Positions 26,146 to 35,460 of a DNA stretch of 64,000 nt are shown here, piece by piece; position 1 is the stretch's first letter; each line of letters begins with the position of its first letter. The notes below the pieces were generated by a model. That model was not told the origin of the DNA, ran no database searches, and worked only from the letters and a program-made list of their open reading frames with translations. A program made the position numbers and the translations under genes. Source of the DNA: CAWEBF01 sp963807235 (GTDB lineage Bacteria; Acidobacteriota; Vicinamibacteria; Vicinamibacterales; UBA2999); NCBI GenBank assembly GCA_963807235.1, contig CAWEBF010000016.1, positions 62,001 through 126,000 of the forward strand, written 5' to 3'.

Positions 26146-26555
26146 AAGATCACGCTCGCGTCGATGATCAGGCCGCCCGGCTTGTAGATCACGGCGTGGC
26201 CCTCGAAGACGCCACGGTGATATCCCGACGGCAGCGGCGGCAGGCGACGTTCGACGGCTACCGGCATCGGCGTCATCTTCTTCTGCCAGCCTGGGGGCAG
26301 CTGGCCCGTCCGGGCGTACTTCTTCTGCAGGCCGGGCGGCAGGTTGCGGTGCTGCGGCGCGTAGTGCTCACGAATGATTGCGACGTCCTGCGTCGAGAAC
26401 ACGACGTGGATCTCGGTCCGGGCGCCGCCGCTCACGTCGTGAGAGGCGTCCTGATGCTTGCCACGCCCGTTGCCCCGGCCCTGGCCGTCAAGTGTCGCCC
26501 CCGCCACCAACTGGGCGGCGAGCGCCATGCAAATGCCTGCGTGTGAAAGCCTCAT
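26142..26555 (-). CDS. CigR/RcnB-like periplasmic protein
   Basis: 137 residues from ATG 26555 (signal peptide GICMALAAQLVAGATLDGQ); a longer frame to 26678 lacks secretion features. The C-terminal block LPPGLQKKYARTGQLPPGWQKK, then VERRLPPLPSGYHRGVFEGHAVIYKPG and a terminal IIDASVIF match the CigR/RcnB (DUF1236-like) family of periplasmic proteins linked to metal homeostasis or virulence regulation. A polar linker rich in Gly, His and Asp precedes it. No operon partner; role unassigned. Confidence 0.7.
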   Translation of the reverse strand: MRLSHAGICMALAAQLVAGATLDGQGRGNGRGKHQDASHDVSGGARTEIHVVFSTQDVAIIREHYAPQHRNLPPGLQKKYARTGQLPPGWQKKMTPMPVAVERRLPPLPSGYHRGVFEGHAVIYKPGGLIIDASVIF

Positions 26556-26679
26556 CGGGTGCTCCAGCGCGTCACCCCGATGGAACGCCTGGATCACCGC
26601 CGCAAGATCGCTGCCCGCCGCCCGCGACATCGCGGCGACAGAGCGTTGCCCGGCCCTGCGCGACTTGACGTCAGGCACG

Positions 26680-26771
26680 GCTACGGTCTACGGTCTACAG
26701 TCCGGCCTCGACGTACAATCTCGGGCGCCGCACCTCCAGGTCTGTAGCCTGTAGCCTGGAGCCCGTAGACC
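26680..26771. repeat. Inverted pair of heptamer arrays (GTCTACG-type) around 38 bp
   Basis: Left arm 26680-26701 has three CTACGGT/CTACAGT units; right arm 26740-26767 has four units of the form GCCTGTA/GCCCGTA, the related word on the other strand. The 38 bp between them hold no gene. It lies between the start region of the CigR-like gene and the 3' end of the ankyrin-propeller gene. The word family is the same as that of the arrays flanking the kinase gene. Confidence 0.7.
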
Positions 26772-26776
26772 TTCTC

Positions 26777-28951
26777 TTAGTTCCCGATGCCGTACAGATG
26801 GCCGAGCGTCCGGACGATGATCAGGCCATCCGAGATCGCGGGCGTGGCCATGATCACTTCCTTCATGTCGTTCTTCGCGACCTGCGTCAGGCCATCCGCC
26901 GCCGTCACGACGTAGATCTCGCCGTCCTCGCTCGACACGTACAGCCGGCCGTCGGCCGCCACGGGCGACGCCGAGAACGCTCCGCCGGTGCCGACGCGCC
27001 CGCGGAAGGCGCGTTTGCCGGTCTCGGTGTCGTAGGCCGTCACCACGCCGTTGATGTTCAGCGTGATCAACATTCCGTCGTACACGATCGGCGTCGGAAT
27101 GTAGGTGCCCTCGGTCATGTTGCTCCACGCGATCGACGTGCTGGACTCCTGTCCCTTCTGCAGGGAGATGTCGCCGCTGGAGCCAGGCCGGATCGCATAC
27201 ACCGGGCGCACGGGCGGGTATCCGCCCGTCACGAACACCAGCCCATCCCCGACCACCGGCGTGCCGATGGTGATTTCGGAGTTCGGTCCCAGCGTCCACA
27301 GCAGCTTGCCCGTGGCCGCCTCGTAGCCGCGGACCTTGGTGCCGTTGGTCACGATCACGTCGCGCCCGTCGGCCGCGCGCGCAATCGTCGGCGTGCCCCA
27401 CGTCGAGATCTCATCCGCGCGGTCGGTCTTCCACAGCTGCTTGCCGGTGCGTAGATCCCAGGCGGCGACGTAGGAACCCTTCTGCGTGTCGGCCTGAAGG
27501 ATGACGCTGTTGCGATAGATGATCGGCGAGCTGGAGTGACCCCACTGGAAGGCCGGATCGAAGAACCACCCGCTGTCCAGCGCACCCAGGTCCACCTTCC
27601 ACAGCTGCTTGCCCCCGACGTCCCACGCCATCAGCAGGCCCGCGGACCCAAAGACCGCCACGACGTGCTGGCCGTCGGTGGCGGGCGTGGAACTGGCCTG
27701 GCTGCTCTTGGTGTGGCGCTTGGTCTTCGGCGCCCCCGTGAACGCCGTGCGCTCCCAGAGAATCTTCCCGGTGGCTTTGTCCAGGCTGTAGACCTTGAAG
27801 TCGTGGATGGAGAGATCCTCCACTGGCTTCACGTCGCCATACAGACCGGTCCTGAACGTCTTGTCCCCCGACTGGCTCACGGCGGTGGTGACGAACACGC
27901 GGTTGCCCCACACGATCGGGCTCGAAGTGGCGACGCCGGGAATCTCCGTCTTCCACTTGATGTTCTTGCCGGTTGCCACATCCCATTCGGTCACGGCGCG
28001 CTGGCCGTCGCCGTTGCCCGCGCCGCCGTCGCCGCGAAACGACGGCCAGTTGCGCGGCCCCGTCGCGCGGACCACGCGAGCCGCCGCAGGCGGTGGCGCA
28101 GGAGCGGGCGCCGCCGCGGGCGCCGCGGCGGTCTCCGCCGCCACGCGCGCCAGCGTCAAGGTGGCGGGTCCCTGCACGAGCCCCACGGACTCGGCGGGTC
28201 CGGCGCCCGAGGCGAACGTCAGCGTGGCGTTCACTTCGATCACACGGAACACGTCGGGGGCCGACGGCACCAGCCGCACCATCGGCTGTCCCTGCACCTG
28301 CAGCATCAGCGCGTCGCCCTGCTGCGTCACGGCCATCGTGATGCCGCTCGCGGCGTCGCGGTACGTGCCGAGGTATCTCGGAAGCGTCGCGGCATCGACC
28401 GTGAACGCCGGCGCGGCGGCCTCGGCGGGCAGCTTGTCGAACGCCGCTTTGATGACGGGAAGGAGCGCGTCGCGCTTCATGGCCCCGGCCATGCCAAGGG
28501 CGGCCTGCAGGCCCTGGCGCGTCACCTTGCCGGCGACGGCGGCGTTCACCAGCGCGGCGTTGTTGAACTGGACGGCGGCAGCCAGCACGCCGTCGGCTTC
28601 GGCGCCGCTCTGCACGAGAAACAGGCCCACGTCGGTGTGGCCGTTGGTCAACGCCATCTCCGCCGCGCGCGCGCGATAGAAGGTGTCCTGCGCGTTGACA
28701 TCGGCGCCGCGCGCGACCAGCAGCTTCACCGCGTCCAGACGGCCGCTTCCGGCGGCAAAGATCAACGCGGTGACGTCGTATCGCGACTTGGCGTTGACGT
28801 TGGCGCCCTGTGCAAGCGCCGCCGTGATGCGCGCCGTGTCGCCGGCGCGGGCGGCCTCCCACAGCGACTCGTTGGCTGGCGTCGACTGGGCCGAGATGAT
28901 GGCGATGGCCGCGACCCCGATGGTCGCGGTCAGGAACAGGCTTTTTCTCAC
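26777..28951 (-). CDS. Secreted ankyrin-repeat / PQQ-like beta-propeller fusion
   Basis: 724 residues in three parts. After a signal peptide (TIGVAAIAIISAQ) come ankyrin repeats (about 28-125: LWEAARAGDTARITAALAQG, GSGRLDAVKLLVARGADVN, NGHTDVGLFLVQSG). A middle domain (about 195-275, LPRYLGTYRDAASGITMAVT, DVFRVIEVNATLTF) resembles DUF3471-type beta domains. An Ala/Pro linker leads to a PQQ-type propeller (about 310-724: NWPSFRGDGGAGN, VVAVFGSAGLLMAWD, QWGHSSSPIIYRNSVILQAD, TYIPTPIVYDGMLITLN). The propeller resembles outer-membrane-associated BamB-like or quinoprotein-like domains but shows no Cys-Cys ring or PQQ active-site motif, so it may be a binding scaffold. The domain order is unusual. 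Confidence 0.82.
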   Translation of the reverse strand: MRKSLFLTATIGVAAIAIISAQSTPANESLWEAARAGDTARITAALAQGANVNAKSRYDVTALIFAAGSGRLDAVKLLVARGADVNAQDTFYRARAAEMALTNGHTDVGLFLVQSGAEADGVLAAAVQFNNAALVNAAVAGKVTRQGLQAALGMAGAMKRDALLPVIKAAFDKLPAEAAAPAFTVDAATLPRYLGTYRDAASGITMAVTQQGDALMLQVQGQPMVRLVPSAPDVFRVIEVNATLTFASGAGPAESVGLVQGPATLTLARVAAETAAAPAAAPAPAPPPAAARVVRATGPRNWPSFRGDGGAGNGDGQRAVTEWDVATGKNIKWKTEIPGVATSSPIVWGNRVFVTTAVSQSGDKTFRTGLYGDVKPVEDLSIHDFKVYSLDKATGKILWERTAFTGAPKTKRHTKSSQASSTPATDGQHVVAVFGSAGLLMAWDVGGKQLWKVDLGALDSGWFFDPAFQWGHSSSPIIYRNSVILQADTQKGSYVAAWDLRTGKQLWKTDRADEISTWGTPTIARAADGRDVIVTNGTKVRGYEAATGKLLWTLGPNSEITIGTPVVGDGLVFVTGGYPPVRPVYAIRPGSSGDISLQKGQESSTSIAWSNMTEGTYIPTPIVYDGMLITLNINGVVTAYDTETGKRAFRGRVGTGGAFSASPVAADGRLYVSSEDGEIYVVTAADGLTQVAKNDMKEVIMATPAISDGLIIVRTLGHLYGIGN

Positions 28952-29040
28952 AATGGGCCTCCTGAGAACGACCTCTGATTCTAGACTGTTGGCTGGCGTC
29001 TCGGTGTTAGAGTTCGGCGATCAAGGTGGAGGATCGACAA

Positions 29041-30126
29041 ATGGTGCCAGGTAATCGCATCTCGGGGCGCGTGAGCCCCTGGGCGGCAGCGATGGTGGTG
29101 CTGTCGCTTGCCGGAGCCGCCGCGCAGAATCCCTACAAGGTGAAGTACGACTGGGACAAGCTGGAGGGACGCAAGATTGGCGTCGCCAGCGGGATACGTC
29201 TCGACCCCGACGGGAAGCACCTGTGGATCCTGGACCGGTGCGGCGCCAACGGCTGCGCCGAGTCGACGCTCGATCCGATCATCCAGGTCGACCTCGACGG
29301 CAAGTTCGTGAAGAGCTTCGGCAAGGGCATCATGAACTTTCCGCACGGCTTCTTCATCGATCGCGAAGGGTTCATCTGGGTGACGGACGGCGCGCCCAAG
29401 GGCGATCCGCGCGGCGCGGCCGGCTTCAAGAAGGGGCTGGGCCACCAGGTCTACAAGTTCACCCGCGACGGCAAGCTGGTGATGCGGCTGGGTGAAGCCG
29501 GCGTCGCCGGCGACGATGAGCGGCACTTCAACGGCCCCACGGGCGTCGTGGTCTCGCGGAACGGCGACATCTGGATCACGGACGGCCATGGTGGCCCGCA
29601 AGTCGGCCCGAACAGCGACAACATGTACGGTTCGCGCGGCGGCAACAACCGTCTGGTCCGCTTCTCGAAGGACGGCAAGTTCATCAAGGCCTGGGGCGGC
29701 GGCATCGGTTCCGAGGGCAGCCTGCCGCTCCAGTTCAACGATCCGCACGGCATCGAGATCGACGACGAGGATCGGCTCTACATCGCGGACCGGGGCAACC
29801 AGCGCGTGCAGGTCCTGGACAAGGACGGCAACTTCATCACCCGCTGGACGCAGTTCGGCAAGCCCAGCGCGATCGCCATCGACAAGAAGGGCCACATCTA
29901 CGTGGCCGACGGCATGTCGGGCGATCGATGGAATCCAGGATGGGAGCGCGGCATCCGCGTGGGCGACTTGAAAACCGGGTGGGTCAAGGCCTTCATCCCG
30001 GACGAGGAGCTGACCCAGGGCGCGGGCACCGAGTTCCTGGGCGTGGACGAGAAGGGCCGGATCTTCTCCGGCGCCAGCGGCCGCCCGGGCCTGGTCGTCC
30101 ACGAACTGTACCGGCCCCTCTTTTAG
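29041..30126 (+). CDS. Secreted NHL-repeat beta-propeller protein
   Basis: 361 residues. Start at ATG 29041 with GGAGG 8 nt upstream; signal peptide ending AGAAAQ. NHL-type blades: HLWILDRCGANGCAES, DLDGKFVKSFGKGIMNFPHG, GDIWITDGHGG, QFNDPHGIEIDDEDRLYIAD, RGNQRVQVLDKDGNFI and GHIYVADGM. Related to peptidylglycine amidating-lyase-like propellers widespread in Acidobacteriota; catalytic activity cannot be inferred. First of three consecutive propeller genes, 20 bp before the next. Confidence 0.82.
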   Translation: MVPGNRISGRVSPWAAAMVVLSLAGAAAQNPYKVKYDWDKLEGRKIGVASGIRLDPDGKHLWILDRCGANGCAESTLDPIIQVDLDGKFVKSFGKGIMNFPHGFFIDREGFIWVTDGAPKGDPRGAAGFKKGLGHQVYKFTRDGKLVMRLGEAGVAGDDERHFNGPTGVVVSRNGDIWITDGHGGPQVGPNSDNMYGSRGGNNRLVRFSKDGKFIKAWGGGIGSEGSLPLQFNDPHGIEIDDEDRLYIADRGNQRVQVLDKDGNFITRWTQFGKPSAIAIDKKGHIYVADGMSGDRWNPGWERGIRVGDLKTGWVKAFIPDEELTQGAGTEFLGVDEKGRIFSGASGRPGLVVHELYRPLF

Positions 30127-30146
30127 GGAATCCAGTGGAGAGCGTG

Positions 30147-31636
30147 ATGACAGCTTCGAGACTCGTGACGCGGCTCGGCCTTCTGGTGTCCGTGGCTGTC
30201 CTGGCCGTGGATCCGCTGATCGCCCAGGGGCCCACCTCGGGGGCGGACGCCTTGCGCAAGGCGGGGGTGTTGGAGCGCCTGGCGGGATCGGCCGCCGCGC
30301 CAAACGGCGGGCCCGGCTTCGTGCTCGATCCGGCCTGGCCCAAGCCGCTGCCGAACAACTGGATCATCGGCGACGTCGGTGGTCTCGCGGTGGACAGCCG
30401 CGACCACATCTGGGTCTACCACCGGCCGCGAGCGCTCTCGACCACGGACTCCGGCGCGCAGGGCGCCGCTGGCAAGGACGCAAAGGGCCGCCCGATCAGC
30501 GCCATCGGTCACCCGCGCCCCTTCGGGCAGCTGTCGGGGTGCTGCGTGCCGGCGCCGTCGGTGCTCGAGTTCGACAAGGCCGGCACCCTGGTGCAGGCGT
30601 GGGGCGGTCCCGCCGATCCCGGCTTCCTCGAGAAGAAGTGCCGGCACGCAGGACGGCTGCACGTGGCCGGCGCGCGAGCACGGCATCTTCGTCGATCATC
30701 AGGGCTTCGTCTACGTGTCCGGGCAACGGCCAGGCGGCCAACTTCCGCGGCCAGTTCCCGTGGGCGCCGAGCTTCGGCAACGACTCGCACATCCTGAAGT
30801 TCCGCGCCGACGGCACGTTCGTCTACCAGATCGGCACGGCGGGTGCGAAAGGGCCCAACAGCAACGACACCAACGGCGGCATCAACGGCACGCCGCAGCC
30901 GTTCCTCGTCGCGGACATGAGCGTCGATCCGAAGACCAACCGCCTGTACGTCGCCGACGGCTACGGAAACCGGAGGGTGCTGATCGTCGATGCGGCCACC
31001 GGCAAGTACATCGGACACTTCGGCGCCTACGGGCAGAACCCGGTGGTGGGGGAGAACGGCGGCGGCGCCGATCAGGGCGAGGGCGTCGGCCCATGGGCCG
31101 AGGACTTCCGCAAGGGCGCGCTGAAGCCGGCCTTCTTCCGCAGCCCGCTGCACTGCGCCAAGATCGCCAACGACGGCCTGCTCTACGTCTGCGACCGTGG
31201 CAACAACCGTGTCCAGGTCTTCCGCGCGGCGGATGCCGGCAAGCCGTGCGCGAACCCGAACGGCGAAGCGGGCAAGTGCGGCTTCGTCGGCGAGATTGCC
31301 GTGGCGCCGCAGACGGCCAGCGGTACGTCCGGTGCCGTCAGCCTTTCGACCGACGCGGGGCAGACCTGTCTGTATGTAGCCGACCTCACCAACGACACGA
31401 TCTACGTCGTGAACCGGCAGAACCGGCAGGAGCTGTCGCGCGTCGGCACGGGCGGCCGGCAGGCCGGCAACCTGCACTGGCCACACATCGTTGGCACCGA
31501 CACCGACGGGAACATCTACACCGGCGAGGTGGACGGCGCCGGGCGCGTGCAGAAGTACCTGCGCTACGGTCCGGCCAGTTGCACCGGGACCGGAAGCGCG
31601 GAGGTGGGGCGATACAGGAACGCGGCGACACGTTGA
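30147..31636 (+). CDS. Secreted NHL-repeat protein, two frameshifts
   Basis: Signal peptide (VSVAVLAVDPLIAQG), then NHL blades. The first frame runs to KKCRHAGRLHVAG; a +1 correction near 30672 gives AREHGIFVDHQGFVYVSG, and another +1 near 30720 gives NGQAANFRGQFPWAPSFGND and the rest (NRLYVADGYGNRRVLIVDAA, GLLYVCDRGNNRVQVFRAAD, CLYVADLTNDTIYVVNRQN). About 496 residues when corrected. The stop overlaps the next start (TGATG). Same family as its upstream neighbour but longer; likely tandem-duplicated and diverged. Ligand or reaction unknown. Confidence 0.78.
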
Positions 31637-32964
31637 TGGAGCGAAAAGTGGCTAAGGGTTTGTGCCTGGTGACAGCAGTGCTGCTTTCCGTCTCGGTCAG
31701 CGCAGACGACTGGCCGCACTGGCGCGGGCCGGCGGCCACCGGTGTGGCCGCGCCCTCGGCGTTGCCGGCGGCGTGGAGCGCCACCGACAACCTGGCGTGG
31801 CAGGTCGCACTGGCCGGTTCGGGCGTGGCGTCGCCGATCGTGTCCGGCACGCGCGTCTACGTCAGCTCTCAGGCCGGGGATGGCCGGCGGCAAGACGGCC
31901 GTCATCCCACGCTCACGCAGGGCGGCGATCCGGCGGCGGCCGGCGAGGTCACGCTGCAGCGCCGCGTCAAGGCCGCCGGCGTCACGTTCGTCCTCGAGGC
32001 GTTCGATCGCGCGTCGGGCAAGCGGGCGTGGATGCACGAGATGCCGGCCGAAGGCGATCTGCCGCCGGTGCACGACAAGCACAACCTGTCGAGTTCGAGC
32101 CCCGTCACCGACGGTGAGCGCATCTACGCGTGGTACGGGACCGGACAGCTCGTGGCGCTCGACGCGAGCGGCAAGCGGGTGTGGTCGAAGCACCTCGGCA
32201 AGGAGTACGGGGCGTTCGACATCCAGTGGGGCCACGCCAGCTCGCCGGTGCTGTTCCAAGACTCGATCATCCTGCTCTGCTATCACAACCCCGCGTCGTA
32301 CATTCTTGCGCTCGATAAGCGCACCGGCGCGGTGAAGTGGAAGGTCGACAAACCGGCTGGACAGGAATGGTACAGCTCGCCCATCGTCGTCCAGGGGCCG
32401 TCGGGCGTGGAGCTGATCGTCAACTCGAACAGCGGTGTCGAGTCGTTCGATCCGCTGACCGGCAAGTCGCTGTGGACCTATCCGGAGGTGAATCGCTTTC
32501 CGATTCCTGTGGCGATGGTCGACGGCGGCATCCTGTACTTGAGCCGCGGCTATCGCAGCAGCCCGTACATGGCGATCCGCCTGGGCGGCCGCGGTGACAT
32601 CACCAACACGCACGTCGCGTGGCGAGTGCCCACCGGCGGCCCCTACGTGTCGTCGCTCGTGCACTACCAGGGCGTGATCTACATGAGCACCGACAACGGG
32701 ATCCTGTCGGCGGTCGATGCGAAGAACGGCGAGCGGCTGTGGCAGGAGCGCGTCGGCGGCACGTTCAGCGCCTCGCCCATCGCCGGTGACGGCAAGGTTT
32801 ACTTCGTCAGCGAAGGCGGCGAGACCGTCGTCATCAAGGCGGGCCGCACCTTCGAGATCGTCGCGCGCAACAAGCTTGACGGCCACTTCGTGGCCTCACC
32901 CGCTGCGGGCGGCGGCAAGGTCTTCCTGCGCGCTGACGATCGCCTGTACGCGGTAGGGCGCTGA
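31636..32964 (+). CDS. Secreted PQQ-like beta-propeller protein
   Basis: 442 residues from ATG 31636. Signal peptide (LVTAVLLSVSVSA), then DWPHWRGPAATGVAAP, the common N-terminus of the pyrrolo-quinoline-quinone-like WD family, and blades such as SSSSPVTDGERIYAWYGTGQ, QWGHASSPVLFQDSIILLC, YSSPIVVQGPSGVELIVNS and GTFSASPIAGDGKVYFVSE. It lacks the Cys-Cys ring and active-site Asp motif of real quinoprotein dehydrogenases; the propeller resembles that of the ankyrin fusion protein. Forms an operon with the two NHL genes. Confidence 0.82.
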   Translation: MERKVAKGLCLVTAVLLSVSVSADDWPHWRGPAATGVAAPSALPAAWSATDNLAWQVALAGSGVASPIVSGTRVYVSSQAGDGRRQDGRHPTLTQGGDPAAAGEVTLQRRVKAAGVTFVLEAFDRASGKRAWMHEMPAEGDLPPVHDKHNLSSSSPVTDGERIYAWYGTGQLVALDASGKRVWSKHLGKEYGAFDIQWGHASSPVLFQDSIILLCYHNPASYILALDKRTGAVKWKVDKPAGQEWYSSPIVVQGPSGVELIVNSNSGVESFDPLTGKSLWTYPEVNRFPIPVAMVDGGILYLSRGYRSSPYMAIRLGGRGDITNTHVAWRVPTGGPYVSSLVHYQGVIYMSTDNGILSAVDAKNGERLWQERVGGTFSASPIAGDGKVYFVSEGGETVVIKAGRTFEIVARNKLDGHFVASPAAGGGKVFLRADDRLYAVGR

Positions 32965-33020
32965 TCACCAACCCGCGCCGGCACAGGACTGCTGCGCCGC
33001 GTTAGCTGCGTCGCAGCGCT
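32965..33020. other. Gene-free spacer before the heptamer element
   Basis: Start of a 419-bp gap (32965-33383) with no convincing gene. A GCTGCGnCGCAGC-type short palindrome lies at 33005-33018. The remainder of the gap is the inverted heptamer element listed separately. Confidence 0.5.
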
Positions 33021-33384
33021 GGTCCTTGGTCCTTAGTGCTTGGTGCTTAGTCCGTCCTGGGTCCTTGGTCCGTCCCGTGTCCGAGGTCCTGAAGAAGGAA
33101 ACCAGAGCTGGTCAGCATGAGACGATACACACGACAACGGGCCGAATCGAGAGATGGGCACGCATGCTGGGCAGATCGACAGTATGAGGTGTGTGGGTCG
33201 CAAGCAGATCGACAAGGCTCGGCGGGGTGTGCGGCTGTGCGTGATTCTAAATCTTGCCGTCTGAAGAGGAAGCGAAACGAGCAGGCCTGGGAGCTAATGC
33301 GCGAAAAGGTACTGGACGGACCAAGGACGCTTGGACCAGGGACCAAGGACGGACCAAGCACCAAGACCCAGGAACCAAGGACCT
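33021..33384. repeat. Inverted pair of long heptamer arrays (GGTCCTT word) around 225 bp
   Basis: Left array 33021-33088 consists of roughly nine 7-nt units (GGTCCTT, AGTGCTT, AGTCCGT variants); right array 33314-33384 carries the same words on the other strand (CCAAGGA, CCAAGCA). The 225 bp between them are less GC-rich than the flanks, contain a short direct repeat (GCAGATCGACA, twice) and no gene with recognisable coding sense. The right array runs into the stop codon of the DUF6152 gene. Could be a MITE-like remnant or an RNA-forming element. Confidence 0.8.
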
Positions 33385-33776
33385 TAGAGATCTGCCGGGG
33401 ATCGGCAGGTTGGTGCCGTCCCAGTCCGTGATCTTCCGTCCTTCGACTTCACGAACCCGAGGAGGCAGCCGCGGGAGCCGTCCCGAAGCGGATGGCAGCG
33501 CACCTTGATCGGCTCGCCCGCCTTCAGCGTCTCGCGCGTGACCCCGCTGCGCTGCAGTCCGGCGACGCCGGTCGCCTCGAGCGCCCAGGTCTGGACTTTG
33601 CCGTCGGCGACCTTCACGTCGAGATAGATCCAGGAGTGCGGGTTGATGATGTGCACCGCCTTCACGGCGCCCTCGAGGTCAACCCAGGTGTCCGTGTAGT
33701 TGCCGTGCGAGTGATGCGCACGTAGCGCACCGGCGCCGGCGAGGACGACGAGGATCACGCAGCCGGTCGCTCTCAT
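33384..33776 (-). CDS. DUF6152 family secreted protein
   Basis: 130 residues. Signal peptide (LVVLAGAGALRA) followed by HHSHGNYTDTWVDLEGAVKAVHIINPHSWIYLDVK, WALEATGVAGLQRSGVTRETLKAGEPI and VRCHPLRDGSRGCLLGFV: the DUF6152 pattern of HHS, NPHSW and a final RDG block. The tail from residue 115 on looks out of frame; a one-base correction would give ITDWDGTNLP, and the stop lies in the heptamer array. ATG overlaps the stop of the upstream gene. A second DUF6152 gene lies at 53094. Function unknown; such proteins occur beside secreted oxidoreductases. Confidence 0.75.
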   Translation of the reverse strand: MRATGCVILVVLAGAGALRAHHSHGNYTDTWVDLEGAVKAVHIINPHSWIYLDVKVADGKVQTWALEATGVAGLQRSGVTRETLKAGEPIKVRCHPLRDGSRGCLLGFVKSKDGRSRTGTAPTCRSPADL

Positions 33777-34484
33777 CGCCCGCCCCCAGGAGGCACGGCC
33801 GGTGCAGCGCCGGGAGGCACCCACACGCGCAGGCGGCGGATAGTCGTTGTCGTAGTAGTCGCGGTACCGGATCCCGTTGCCGTCTGCGTCCACGAATCCC
33901 AGCGACTGCTGGAAGAGCCCCGGCTCGGGATCGCCCTCGGGCACCGTGCCCTCCATGATGTAGAGCCGGTTGGCGTGCATGTAGATGGAGACGAACGTCC
34001 GCGACCGGTCGCGGTTGTTGGTGAGCTGCAGCTGATGGCCCTCCACCAGGTCCACGAAGTTCCACATGTAGTGCGTGACCTTGGCGTCGCGCTGCATGAA
34101 CTGCCACGACGCCCACACCAGCGCGGCGCGGATGTCGGTCTTCCAATAGCCGAACCCGACCGCGGCGCCGGCGCCGACGCCCGTGCATCGTTCGTCGGCG
34201 AAGGGCGGACACTGCTTGGACTTCGCCGTGAGGATCGCCTCGATTGGGCGTGTAGTCCACGACGGTCATCGAGTACCGTTCGCGGCCGCTGACGACGCTG
34301 AAGACGCGAGCCGGGAGATCGGCGCCGTATTCCGACGGAACGTCGTCGTGGAGACGGCTGGCTGCCCGGGGAAATTCACCCGGAAGCCGTCGGTGCGGCT
34401 GACGAACTCGGCCCAGTCCTGCGCGGAGGCTGGTTGAGCCGCGAGCAGCGCGAGCGCCGCCGAGACGATCGCAATCAGTCGCAT
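33773..34484 (-). CDS. Secreted hypothetical protein, two or three frameshifts
   Basis: Signal peptide (SAALALLAAQPASAQ), then DWAEFVSRTDGFRVNFPGQPAVSTTTF in the first frame, EYGADLPARVFSVVSGRERYSMTVVDYTP in a second, and DIRAALVWASWQFMQRDAKVTHYMWNFVDLV, RSRTFVSIYMHANRLYIMEGTVPEG in a third. The pattern resembles secreted Acidobacteriota/proteobacterial hypotheticals with a ubiquitin-like EGTVP block. The end is set at the TGA overlapping the DUF6152 ATG, which needs one more correction. No functional motif recognised. Confidence 0.6.
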
Positions 34485-34520
34485 GGGTCCCTCCTGTCGA
34501 ACCTTCGCGGGTCGGATGGC

Positions 34521-35357
34521 TTACCGGACGGAAATCCCCAGCGCCCTGGCGGCTTCCACGTTGGTGACGACGTGGTGTCCGCCGGGCAGCTTCTCGAGGT
34601 CGCGGTTGTTCTCGCCGCAGATGAACTCGAGCGGTTCCCAGTCCGGCCGCAGGTAGATCTCCTGCCGGATCGTCCAGGGCCGTGTATAGGCGCCCGGGTC
34701 GTCGATCGTGACGTCGATGACCAGCCGACCCAGGTCCGGTCTCGTGAACCGCTCGATCACGTGGAGGCGGTCGGTGCTCGGCCGCCCGAGCTGGTCGAGC
34801 CAGGCCTTGCCGTTGAATCCGCGCGTGTCCACGACGAATGCATCGCCGTCCCAGCGTCCGGTGGAGTAGCCCATCCAGGTGGGGTTGGCGTCGGGGTCCA
34901 CAGTGCGCCCGTCGGTGAAGATCTGGCGCCAGTAGGTGAACGTCTCGTAGACGAAGACATAGGAGTTCGGCGTCTGGATGATCTTCCACGGGTAGGCCAC
35001 CGAGTCGATCTTGGGGACGCCTTGCGGGAGGCAATGCGCATCCGGATCCTCGCGCGAATGGGCGCCGCCCTTGCGCGCCTCGAACAGCGCCTTGGCCCAC
35101 GGCTGATAGGGCACGTCCTCGGGCTTCATGTCCACGGCGAGATCCCGAAGGTACTTGTTGTCGGTCGAGCGCCAGATCCCGGTCAGGTCCGGCTTGCCGT
35201 CCGGCCGCCGTGGCGCCGGCGCCTTGAGGTCCGGCTGTCCGTCGGCCGTGCGCGGGAGGGACGCACGGGGTACGTTCAGCCACTGGGCGGCGGCGTCGGA
35301 CCCCGACAGCAGCATGACGAGGACCGCGCCTGGTGCGATAGCGCCCGAGAAACGCAT
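34521..35357 (-). CDS. Secreted hypothetical protein with PDLTGIW motif
   Basis: 278 residues. Signal peptide (VLVMLLSGSDAAAQ), then RRPDGKPDLTGIWRSTDNKYL, HCLPQGVPKI, NSYVFVYETFTYWRQIFTDGR, WMGYSTGRWDGDAFVVDTRGF and WTIRQEIYLRPDWEPLEFICGEN. This PDLxGIW family is very common and repeated in Acidobacteriota and often sits beside DUF6152 genes, as here and (distantly) at 52089. No catalytic residues are known to me; probably a beta-rich periplasmic protein. Transcribed with the two downstream genes. Confidence 0.75.
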   Translation of the reverse strand: MRFSGAIAPGAVLVMLLSGSDAAAQWLNVPRASLPRTADGQPDLKAPAPRRPDGKPDLTGIWRSTDNKYLRDLAVDMKPEDVPYQPWAKALFEARKGGAHSREDPDAHCLPQGVPKIDSVAYPWKIIQTPNSYVFVYETFTYWRQIFTDGRTVDPDANPTWMGYSTGRWDGDAFVVDTRGFNGKAWLDQLGRPSTDRLHVIERFTRPDLGRLVIDVTIDDPGAYTRPWTIRQEIYLRPDWEPLEFICGENNRDLEKLPGGHHVVTNVEAARALGISVR

Positions 35358-35460
35358 CGTGACCTCCTTCCGGAGCTTCCTGGCCTGATGGCTGGCGCAG
35401 TCTAGCGCCTGCGTCGGCCCGGTCGCAATGCATTACGATTCCGCACACGGGAAGGCACGC

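Noticed and set aside
33117..33431. Possible small protein inside the inverted heptamer element
   Set aside because: Its second half is translated repeat, it lacks a ribosome site and shows no family resemblance.
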